This document shows positions 48,345-57,974 of a stretch of 64,000 nt of DNA, in pieces (the stretch's first letter is position 1; every line of letters begins with the position of its first letter). Source of the stretch: Trichopria drosophilae (taxonomy: Eukaryota; Arthropoda; Insecta; Hymenoptera; Diapriidae); the NCBI GenBank assembly GCA_030407085.1, contig CM059587.1, forward strand, positions 19,131,001-19,195,000. Reading direction: 5' to 3'. The position numbers and the translations under genes were made by a program. Below the pieces are notes generated by a model that was given only the letters and a program-made list of their open reading frames with translations, ran no database searches and was not told the origin of the DNA.

Positions 48345-49092
48345 CAATGTGGGTAATACTGCTCACTAAATTTAAGTTATTCAACTTATTCTTATTCACT
48401 TAGAACCAATGTAATAAAAATGTAATAAAGATGTAATGAAAGAATGTGGGTATATGCAATGAAAATTGTAAAGCAGAAGGTATTCAAACTAATGAATTCA
48501 TAAATAATGAGTGTACGTACCTAACCTATAAAATTCGATGATATTATCAATCAATTTGTTGTTAACTTGTGTACATTCAATGTATATGATTAATTACAAG
48601 AAATTCCATTTCAGATATACATTATTTTAGTACTTCCTGTACATTTATTTAATCAGAAACATGTAAAATACATCGTGAACTTTCTGAGCGGTATTACCCA
48701 CTAACGCGCAGCGTTGAAAAGTAATGAATAATTATAAATCAATGTTGTTTTTAGTAGTTTACCAAATACCATTTGATAATTAACGGTACTACGAGCCTAT
48801 TTTTTCATACTTTTACCCATCGGGTACAAGTAAAAAGATGGAAAACCGTATATTGTAAAGACCAATAATTCTTATAGTATTTATGTCAACTACGTTACAA
48901 AACTTTCCAATTTTTTTAAATCAACTTTTACCAATAAACAATGTAGATTTTTTGTTGAAATTAAATTTTGACATAAAGTTCTTTAGTAAAAAAATATAAC
49001 AAATAATTTTAACTTAACGGAATGTTGAGAAATATGAGTGAGCGGAATTACCCACTGAGAGGTACAACCCCCGCCCCCCCCCCCCCCCCATC
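48345..49092. repeat. Three copies of GAGCGGTATTACCCAC and a C-run
   Basis: GTGGGTAATACTGCTCA (48349) is inverted relative to TGAGCGGTATTACCCACT (48685) and TGAGCGGAATTACCCACT (49039). An interrupted run of about 16 C lies at 49074-49089, directly after the third copy. Confidence 0.4.
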
Positions 49093-49800
49093 TAGTTTGC
49101 GGACATTTCTACAATTTATACAAGTATACAATTAAAATAACATGCATTTTTACCAGGGATTTATAACCTGATTATTTGTTAATACATGAATGAAAACGAA
49201 GTACTGGAATATATAACGTCAAGTTCGCAACTAATTGAAAATATATCTTTGAATGATCGCAGGTAAAAGATGTATTAAATATGTAATTATGTTTTTGTTA
49301 TTATATTATTTTGTTTAGAAAAACTTATTTTCACAAGCAAGTGCTTAAAAAAGTTTGGAACGAAAAAATACTAATGCTTTAAAAATCAAGTAAACCTTAA
49401 AACTAAGACTGCTATTCAAGAGGTAGGATAATGAGTATACTTATTAATTAAAACAGTTTTATAAGTTTTCTTTTCGTATTGAAATTACTTTCAATGTCAT
49501 CTTTACAAAACGTCTTTTCTTCGAAAAAAAACTTGGAACTTGAATTAACCACGCTCAGCTTAATTTTACATATCATCTTCAAAACAATACTATAATATGT
49601 TGATTTTTTTTTAATTTTTCGCCCTTTGTGTGATCGAAAATATTCTTATCTAGATTTTTTTCATAAAATATGTTGTTTGCAAAATTTTTAATTTTAACAC
49701 TCACTTCGTAACACTCACACACAGAAGCACCCATTGCACGGATATAAACAAAATTACGGGGATAGTGAGGGGCTGTAACTTTGCACAAAAAAATCATAAT

Positions 49801-49862
49801 CGGCTTTGTGGATCAGGCGGTAACGCTCTAGGGTGTGAGTTCGATTCCCGTAGGTGAACATT
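49801..49862 (+). repeat. tRNA-like SINE head lacking an anticodon arm
   Basis: An A-box-like TGGATCAGGCGG (49809-49820) is followed after a shortened middle by a B box GAGTTCGATTCCC (49837-49849). The spacing is too short for a full tRNA, so this is a SINE or tRNA relic. The open frames that run across it have no recognisable domain. Confidence 0.4.
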
Positions 49863-50539
49863 TTTTCGATTTCATTTTCAAGCAGCAGGTCGCTCTTGAT
49901 AAAACGAGCCACATTGTTTACGTTTCGAAAACATTGTTTATCTGGCGAAAATCGACTCATGACCGCTGCTGTACTTGGTGTAGGTTTCTGCAGTTCCTAC
50001 ATTTCATACACAAATGTGAAGTATAGCGATATCTTTTTAAGTCGATCTGCAGCTCTCGCAAAAAGCTTACAATATGAAAACAGTTTAGTAAAAGGACGAT
50101 TCCGGCCGTTAATTAATAAATACCAATTTATTTTCTCTTCGATTCTTGGACGCATAGGTCCCTTTCTTCAAAATGCATCACTTTTGATAATCGTCCTGTT
50201 TTTAGTGTTTAAATAATGGAAATGAAGCATCTTAGATGCTGCAAATGTGGTAACGCAGTAAGGGTGGAATAGCTGGTCCATCCAAGCATTTTATATCGAT
50301 AGATGGACTGACTTTAGTACGTGGTATGGGTGTTGAAGACTTTGAGTGTGACCAAGATGATTGTTATCCAAGAAAAAAGAACCATTAAATGATGTCTTCC
50401 AATGTTTCGTTGATTGCATCAAAAGGTATAACGCCAGATTCCCATCGTAGACCATGCCAATTGTGCATTAACCAATTGTTTACTCCCTTACAATGTAACG
50501 GTATAACCACACCCATTGATATAGTGGTTTAAAGAAGTA

Positions 50540-50712
50540 CCATTATACCGTAATCCGAAAATCGTGCTGAGGCACATCATAATTCAGACAATGTATGATG
50601 ATTCATTTTTATTTGTTGAAAAAATTGATATTTCACATTGTCTGGTATTATAATGTGCCTGCGTACGATTTCGTAGCCCAGTACGCTACCGCCTGAGCTA
50701 TGAAGCCGTCAT
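50540..50712. repeat. Inverted repeat containing a tRNA-like D-arm
   Basis: 50553-50595 and 50632-50675 are inverted copies (CCGAAAATCGTGCTGAGGCACAT and its near-inverse, CAGACAATGT and ACATTGTCTG) around a 35-bp AT-rich loop. Adjoining on the minus strand is TAGCTCAGGCGG (50700-50689), a perfect tRNA A box, with an anticodon-like stem after it. Confidence 0.45.
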
Positions 50713-51198
50713 TTTATTATTTTTTTATTTTCAAAAAATGAGTAACAAGCTCGAGAGATACAAAACTCTAGGAATTTAACTCGAAACCTTTTGATTGACG
50801 TAAATTTCACAGAAATTACCAAGTTCTTGGTCACATAGGAGAGTTGATAAATAATGTAGGATCAGAAAAAATATTTTTTAAATTTCAAACAATACAACAA
50901 TTTTATTCTGGAAAAATGAAAGTACTTCAATACATATTCAGTAGATCGATACAGAGCCATAAAGTACATTCGTTAGAAGTCGTGTAAAAAGTTAACAACG
51001 TCGTACTTTACTATGGATTTCTTAAAAGCCTTATTTACTTCATTGTAAAAAAAAAAACAAATTTCAGAAATTCAAACACGTTTGTTTCTTGTGTTGAAAC
51101 AACAATTTATAATTCATTTTAATACATTTTCAGTAGAACACACAATTCTCGATAATGTAAGAAAAAAACAACTGATGAAATCGGTATTTACGAATTTG

Positions 51199-53157
51199 CT
51201 ATAACTGCTGCAGCATTTCCTTCCTCCTCTTCGAGATTTTTACATTGTCGGTTTTTGTATGCTTATTCATTAAGCCCTTAAACAGCTTAACTCTATTAAA
51301 AACTAAGTCAGACACAATTTTAGTGAACGAAATATCGTAATAATTAAGAATCAATTCGACAAAAAAGGTCGGAATACAAATGCAGACATTTACAACTAAA
51401 AGTGCAATTAGTAACCGATATATGAGTAACGAGTCTATGTCTTTGTTGTCATTTCTAAATGTAATACCACGCGTTTCATAAGATTCAAATATTCGATTCG
51501 TAAGTAAGTGGTTTACTCTTTGGGTATACATCTTTTTTAAGTAATACTCCAAACCAACTTCTATATACAATAGGCGCAGATCGTTAATACGTTGGTAAAA
51601 CACCGAATTCGGACTGAACTTAATGAAATCGAAGCTTGTATAAAATTGATCATAAATACAACGGACTAGCTCCTTGTGGTAGTAAAAGTTAGGATAATCG
51701 ACGAAAACTTCTTTCTTGATGTCATCTACTACTACACATATGTTCTTATATTGTAATAAGCCTTTTAACAAGAATTCATGTGAGAGGGGGGTGTTATAGT
51801 TAATTGCTTTTTTTGACAAGCTAACAAAAATAGAGTTATTTCGATGCATTTGGGTAGTGTATACTAATGGTAATTCCAGCTGATTAACGAAAATTAACCC
51901 GCTCTTAACCACATCTTGCAGAGTCTGAAAGTCAATTGCAAACTGTTCATTAGTATTCACTTGGATTAAATTGCCTAGCACGTCAGTCGAATAAATGAAT
52001 GACTCAATGGCCAAGCAAGTGAAGATGAGTCTTTCTATAAATATCTTTGGGCTCAAACGCACACCCATACCGAGGAATATATCCCACATGGTCATAATAC
52101 GCCATTCGTTTATATGCAAACTCAATATTGGCGATATAATCTTAAGAAATATTGCAATCAGCAAACTGAGAATCAAAAACGGAACGCCACTGAGCGCAAT
52201 ATGAGTTTCAGATCTATACATCAGCGGCACAGCCATACAATGACCTTCCTTTGGCATCCATGAGGTCATTAAATGTTGTACATCAAATATATTGTTATTG
52301 TAAAGGGGAACTAAAAGATGGGAACGTTCAATTTGGTTAAATACATAATGTCCATTATCTAGTGCGTTTTCCGCTTTCTCATAACTCAGAATGTCATATA
52401 CATCAAGCAATGCAGTGCCGTTCATTGCTTGTCTCACGAATGTACTAAAATGGGAGAGTTTTTTTGATGTAATTGATGCAATACGTATACCTCCTTTACC
52501 AATATTTAGTAATTTATTTGGAAACAATGGCAGCGATGGAGTGTATGGCTGTATGATAAGTTCCCTATTGAATGGATTATATTGATACATAATGGCATTT
52601 GTATAATCAATGTCCCATGGTAAATTCTGTTTATGATATGCAGTTACAATTAGTACAGCTACGTCTAGAGACTCACAACGTCTAAATAGGAGCTGCAAAA
52701 ACCATTCATAATCAGCATTTTGATGGCCACCCCAAAATATAATTAAAAATTTTGGCATGCTTCTAACGCCTCTGTTCTTAAATACGTATCCTGCTAATTG
52801 TCCAACAGCGTCAAAGTATTCCCATTTTTTCTTTACTAAGTGAGAATACGAAGTAGAATAATGCAAGATTACAATAAGGTTTGCTCGACCAATTGGATGC
52901 ATATAAGGCCATTCAAGTTTCACTGATCTGTATGATCTGAAAGATAAGATTGTGGCAGGAATTTCTTCCACCAGGCGATCGGCGATTTTGTTATATTCTG
53001 AGGAATAACTGTCAAATAAATCATCGATCACTAACGTCACAGGGTGTAATTTCAAATTGGTAGAAATGTATAACTTTATATTATCGATCCAATTTTTCTG
53101 AGATTCAACGATGCTCAGTACAGCCAATAGCCCACTTAGACATAACTTAATATTCAT
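51199..53157 (-). CDS. Divergent chemosensory ionotropic receptor (IR), single exon, intact
   Basis: 652 residues in one uninterrupted frame from ATG 53157-53155 to the stop at 51201-51199. Residues 1-19 form a signal peptide (MNIKLCLSGLLAVLSIVES). The N-terminal extracellular part follows, then a membrane helix at about 324-343 and a short pore-loop region with WDIFLGMGV (358-366). A second helix lies at about 372-395, a second ligand-domain half at about 405-575, the last helix at about 578-604, and a 48-residue basic tail. This is the iGluR-like plan of insect IRs: ligand-gated cation channels in sensory-neuron dendrites. The ligand-contact residues of true glutamate receptors could not be placed, as is usual for the fast-evolving, intronless, probably gustatory or olfactory IRs. 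Lineage-specific numbering is not possible from sequence alone. Confidence 0.85.
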   Translation of the reverse strand: MNIKLCLSGLLAVLSIVESQKNWIDNIKLYISTNLKLHPVTLVIDDLFDSYSSEYNKIADRLVEEIPATILSFRSYRSVKLEWPYMHPIGRANLIVILHYSTSYSHLVKKKWEYFDAVGQLAGYVFKNRGVRSMPKFLIIFWGGHQNADYEWFLQLLFRRCESLDVAVLIVTAYHKQNLPWDIDYTNAIMYQYNPFNRELIIQPYTPSLPLFPNKLLNIGKGGIRIASITSKKLSHFSTFVRQAMNGTALLDVYDILSYEKAENALDNGHYVFNQIERSHLLVPLYNNNIFDVQHLMTSWMPKEGHCMAVPLMYRSETHIALSGVPFLILSLLIAIFLKIISPILSLHINEWRIMTMWDIFLGMGVRLSPKIFIERLIFTCLAIESFIYSTDVLGNLIQVNTNEQFAIDFQTLQDVVKSGLIFVNQLELPLVYTTQMHRNNSIFVSLSKKAINYNTPLSHEFLLKGLLQYKNICVVVDDIKKEVFVDYPNFYYHKELVRCIYDQFYTSFDFIKFSPNSVFYQRINDLRLLYIEVGLEYYLKKMYTQRVNHLLTNRIFESYETRGITFRNDNKDIDSLLIYRLLIALLVVNVCICIPTFFVELILNYYDISFTKIVSDLVFNRVKLFKGLMNKHTKTDNVKISKRRKEMLQQL

Positions 53158-53809
53158 ATTTGCAATTTCATGCTGAGCATTTTAAATTAAACATTGACAG
53201 AAATATGGTCGAACTGAAATGAATATGTCTGCTTAATGTTACCTACAAAAAGCATTGTTTTGAAAGATTTGTGTCTATGGAACAAAAGATTGCAGGTACC
53301 ATTAAAACCACTTTCCGAGCTTTTATCAAGATAACAATGTAAAGCTCTGTTAATGGAATATTCATGTTCTGCAAAAGGATTAGATCTGTATGTATAATTG
53401 TTTCTAACGTGCTGCGTATAGTTATATGCGTTTCCAATAGATGTCCATTTGCATACGTACGATCACGTAACGGAAGGAAAAGTGGATGTCTAATAGACGT
53501 ATGAAACGAGATGTATGAACATATCATGTCCAGATCTATGCATTCGTTGGACGTTGGTTTATGACCATTTTTTGCCCTGGACGATCGGACAAAATATGTA
53601 CGTGTATTAGCCAATGAACGTCCACATACGTACACTGCGGATGCCTGATATTGAACATCGATGAAAAACAACTTTTTTGAAGGTCGAAAACTGAATGTAC
53701 TATTATTATTAATTAATACAATTTTCTGCTTAAAACGACACTCCATAGAAATTAAAACTTACAGCACTCGCACACACATGCACACATAGACGTTCATATA
53801 AGTATACAT

Positions 53810-54855
53810 GAGGCGTCTCACAACAGAAATGGCTAAGTCCATTTTTTTCGAGAATTGAGTTATTCAGATATTCATATTTTTTAGTCTATTTTTTGTTATA
53901 CTTCATTATAAAATGGACAAAAAATGTGCTTTTTCGTTTGTTTCTCGCATGTTAGAAAACTGATGCAAATCAAAAAACCGCTAAGTCCATTGAACATGTT
54001 TATTAAAAATGGCTAAGTCCAATGTTACTTTTAAGAATAAAATATACATGTACATTTATGAAAAAAAAAACACACATTTCATAATTATATGCACGTCCAC
54101 ACAAATACATACTCGTACGTACGGAATAATATGTATACACGTACATAATAATATACTATATTATTATCTATATACGTGTATACAATAAACGCGTATAATA
54201 TATTGTACGTATAAAATTTATACAGTAGACGATACAAATGAAGATGAAAGTGAATAAACGGTTGTTTTGTTGAAATTTTATAAAATTGTTATATTGTTAT
54301 ATGTTAACCAATTATTTGATTAATTTTCTTGTGCATATACGGCACTTAAAAATAAAATTTATTTAATGAATTATTAAAAAACTATGTTGATAAAAAAAAA
54401 GGTAACCATTTTTTGATAAAAACTAAAAGATATTTCTTTTAAATTTTTTTCCCTTAATAGTAATTATGAAAATACGCATTGTTATTACATTATTTTACAA
54501 CTTTATAAATTGCAAATCTAAAATCGCTAAGTCCATTAAAATTTTTGAAACAAAAATAGCTAAGTCATAATTTCAGATCAAAATGAGTTAAGTCTTTAAA
54601 TTTTTTTTTCAAAAATAGCCAAGTCCAAAAGTCACACCAAAATTGGCTAAGTCCATATTAAAAAATGACTTTTCTCTATAAAAAATCGATTTTTATTTTT
54701 GGGAATGCGTTCAAAAATCTTATTTTTCATGAGTGAATTGAACAGTTTATTGGTTAACAAGCAATTTAGATACATTAAAGACATAGAGGTTTTTGTGTGT
54801 TTTTTTTTCAAAACGTATTTATTGTGACTTAGCCATTTCTGTTGTGAGACGCCTC
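53810..54855. mobile_element. Non-autonomous DNA element with GGCTAAGTCCA arrays and 4-bp duplication
   Basis: The ends are inverted copies: GAGGCGTCTCACAACAGAAA, followed by TGGCTAAGTC, at the left, and the inverse at 54824-54855. ACAT directly flanks both sides (53806-53809, 54856-54859). The motif (A)ATGGCTAAGTCCA recurs inside, more or less changed, at about 53828, 53975, 54008, 54524, 54548, 54580, 54613 and 54636, all in the same direction; the right terminus is the inverse. No coding capacity. The superfamily is not assigned; 4-bp duplications occur in several. Confidence 0.75.
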
Positions 54856-55240
54856 ACATATTTAAACGATTCGCGCGCTAACCTGTAACGAACAAACTCA
54901 GTTATATGTATTGTGTGAAACCCATTTCTACCAGTTGTGGAAAGAACCATCAAACAACAGTACCACCTGTTGTACGTAAACAAATTGCTGTATTGCAGCT
55001 GCAAAATATACTGCTCAATGTCTTTTGCAGCACCTCATGAGCATTTGCTGTAATGTTCCTAAAAAATATGATGTCGCGAGTGCTTGCTGTATCGCAGCTG
55101 CAAAACTTGCTGCCACAGAAAGTTGACAATGCCACAGGAAGCATAGCTATATTATAACTTTTCTATGTGCTGCAGAAGCGTTGCAGATGCTATTACTTAC
55201 CTGCTAATATCCAGCCAGTGTTACTATGGTTATATATTAA

Positions 55241-56861
55241 CACTTTAACGCCGAGAAGTCCTGAAATTCTACTTCAACTTCTTAAGTTTATAAATTGCAC
55301 AAATAATTTTTTGTTTTTTTTTTTAAACTAACGTATCTAGACGTTTCAGAGGTCGCTCTTCTCAATTATCGGGTTTAGAACATTTAAAAATAAGTCTTTT
55401 CACTAGATTCTTAATGTTTTTTGTAAAAATATCGTTTTTTTACGACATTTTTCCTCAATGAATCCAAATTTTTTCAAAATTCTGCGCTTCCACCTTCTTC
55501 TAATGCACGTAATCGGTGAACCCGATAGTTGTACTAAAGATTTGTGGAGGAAAACAATTTTTTTTAAGTTTGGCGCATCAGTAATGGCGGCCGCAATGAC
55601 AATTTTTTTTTTAAACGTCACAAGTTTTTATCTCGGAAACTATAGACTTTAGAGACATTTTTTTCAGAACAAAAATGTCTTAGAATTGGCCAAAGAATAC
55701 CCTCAAATTTTGTTAGAATATTTTGATGCAATTTTTGGTTTTTCAAAAATTCAAAACATCGAAATTTTGACACGTCATTTAAAAAATTTGAAAAAATTTC
55801 AAATAGATTCTAAAAAATTTTTCTCTAAAGTCTATAGTTTTGGAGGAAAAAAATTATTAAACTTTTCTAACAGTAGGTGCAAAGTGAGAACGAGGAAATG
55901 TTGTATCAAGTGTTCTTTATATTTTTGTGAGACTTGCATAAAGCAGCAAACAAATTAATAATCTTGCTAACGTTTATAAGTTCCGATGAGATTTGATAGA
56001 GAAAAATAACAAAAAAATTAAAAAAAACACAAAAAAAATAAAATTAAAAAAAAAAATTATCAATGTTCGTCTACCTCCTCGCGGTGAAAATCGGGAATCC
56101 TTGAATACTTCAACACTAACGATGTAAGGCTATTACAAAAAACATTAAAAATCTAGTTGAAAGATTTATTATTAAATTTTCTAAACTCGAAAACCAATAA
56201 GAGCGACCCTGAAAACGTTTAGATACGTACCTATCAAGAGAATTTTCTCTACAGTCTACAGTTTCGAAGAGAAAAAATGATCAGTCTTAAAACCTAGAAA
56301 AGTTTAATAATTTTTTTCCTCCAGAACTATAGACTTTAGAGAAAAATTTTTTAGAACATATTTGACTATTAGAATTAGTTAAAAATTTTTTTTGTTAAAT
56401 GACGTTTCAAAATTTAAATTTTTTGAATGTTTGAAAAACCAATAATTGCATCAAAACATTCTAACAAAATTTGAGGGTATTCTTTGGCCAATTCTAAGAC
56501 ATTTTTGTTCTGAGAAAAATTTCTCTGAAGTCTATAGTTTAACAAAAATTGTTTCCTCCACAACTCTTTAGTACAACTATCGGGTCCACCGATTACGTGC
56601 ATTAGAAGCCGGTGGAAGCGCTGAATGTTTTAAAAATTTGGATTCATTGAGAAAAATTTCGTAAAAAAACGATATTTTTACAAAAAACATTAAAAATCTA
56701 GTGAAAAGACTTATTTTTAAATGTTGTAAACCCGATAATTGAGAAGAGCGACCTCTAAAACGTCTAGATACGTTAGTTTAGAAAAAAACAAAAAATTAAT
56801 TGTACAATTTATATACTTAAGAAGTTGAAGTAGAATTTCAGGACTTCTGGGCGTTAAAGGG
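55241..56861. mobile_element. piggyBac-like element with TTAA duplication and about 600-bp inverted arms
   Basis: TTAA flanks both ends (55237-55240, 56862-56865). The left terminus CACTTTAACGCC and the right terminus, inverse of CCCTTTAACGCC, fit piggyBac-type ends (TTAA then CCC). The arms are long: 55241-55872 and 56297-56861 are inverted copies with few differences. The 424-bp spacer holds a cysteine-rich coding remnant and, at 56141-56237, a partial third copy of the arm. Open frames over the arms are shadows of this symmetry. Confidence 0.78.
55866..55958 (+). pseudogene. Cysteine-rich C-terminal remnant, piggyBac transposase-like
   Basis: The frame ends NSRCKVRTRKCCIKC, then SLYFCETCIKQQTN and a TAA stop. 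The CxxC...CxxC pattern after RTRKC resembles the zinc-binding cysteine-rich domain at the C-terminus of piggyBac transposases; one expected CxxC at its start is missing. The catalytic domain is absent. It supports the piggyBac assignment of the surrounding element. Confidence 0.5.
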
Positions 56862-57044
56862 TTAAGCTAGAAGCCTATTTTACTTTCACATAAACAAAGT
56901 CTTTATTTGACAAATAAGTTAGTTTTTAATATACGTATTCTGTCTGTTAAGAAATGTTTTATGTCGTGAAAGCAATTATAAGTGTGGTTTACTATTTTAA
57001 TCGTTTCTAGAATACTTGGCAACCCAAAGTGAATTACAATATAA

Positions 57045-57215
57045 TACTATTCGGTCCTAGGCCATAAAGTTCAATTTTACGGACCGAGTGGAGATTGTGC
57101 GTCCGAGGACTGTCGAAGCTTGCTCCGTAAAGTGCAGAGATCAGTCCGTAAAATCACACTTTACGGACGAAAAGCAGTCCGTAATGTGTCTACTTTACAG
57201 ACACGCGTATCAAAA
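57045..57215. repeat. GTCCGTAAA palindrome cluster
   Basis: Five CCGTAAA/TTTACGGA motifs in 170 bp, including GTCCGTAAAATCACACTTTACGGAC (57150-57174), a near-perfect palindrome. Local G+C is raised. It sits between two DNA transposons. Confidence 0.5.
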
Positions 57216-57545
57216 AGAATTTTATTAAATTAAAAATATACTTGCTATGTATAAATACATACAGTCGACATAAAGATGTACGAATATGCTGCCGTTGTTC
57301 ATTCCGCATGGTCCCATTATGCACACCTGTCTTGAAGCTATGTTGGGTTGAATGAAAATGGACCTAAATTTGGGCTTCGCGGCTTTATTCGGTATGGTCC
57401 ATAGACTAAAAAAATGCAAAACTGGAAATCGTAGCTGCTCATTTTTTTAAAATAATCGAAAATTATACGTTGCCATATCTATCACAGTGCATGCTTTAAT
57501 CAAATCAAGTACCGCACTCACATTTGCAGGAGCTCACGCGCGTAC

Positions 57546-57686
<141 letters not shown>

Positions 57687-57807
57687 GACACGCGAGCGCG
57701 AGCGCGCTCTCTCAATGATGCGAGCAAAGTGAATTGGAATACCACGCTCAGCACACGCATATGCGTATCCCAGGATCACGACGTGGACGTGGTGGTATAA
57801 AGATCCC

Positions 57808-57925
57808 ATTTTTTTGTTTTTTTTTTGTTTTTGTTTTGTTTTTTTTTGTTTTTTTTTTGTTTTTTTTGGTTTTTTTTTGTGTTTTTTCAATTTTATTTTT
57901 TTTTTTTATTTTTTTAATTTTTCAA
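57808..57925. repeat. T-rich low-complexity tract
   Basis: Runs of T broken by single G (TTTTTTTTG units), directly downstream of the transposase stop on the minus strand. It would be A-rich in the transcript. Confidence 0.9.
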
Positions 57926-57974
57926 ATTTTAGTGAACATTAAAATCTATTATGTGTTATTTTTCTCAAAATATT

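Larger units (their letters stand above)
35978..51198. other. Intergenic, repeat-rich, no intact gene seen
   Basis: Between the small two-exon gene and the ionotropic receptor. Listed repeats occupy parts of it. The stretches 37.8-42.1 and 46.0-48.3 kb hold only short open frames without recognisable domains. Sequences near 40.03 kb (TCTGAAACGTCGACATTT) and 41.05 kb (GGTCCTTCTCAGG beside TTTCGACGTA) resemble Penelope-like ends but lack a convincing coding partner. Confidence 0.55.

Noticed and set aside
49854..50216. A 120-codon plus-strand frame beginning inside a tRNA-like fragment
   Set aside because: It overlaps other open frames and has no domain. The hydrophobic residues follow local T-rich sequence.
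53243..53746. A 167-codon open frame on the minus strand, upstream of the ionotropic receptor
   Set aside because: No recognisable domain, no signal for joining to the receptor, and it may simply be upstream non-coding sequence. It is the longest unexplained frame, so transcript data could revive it.
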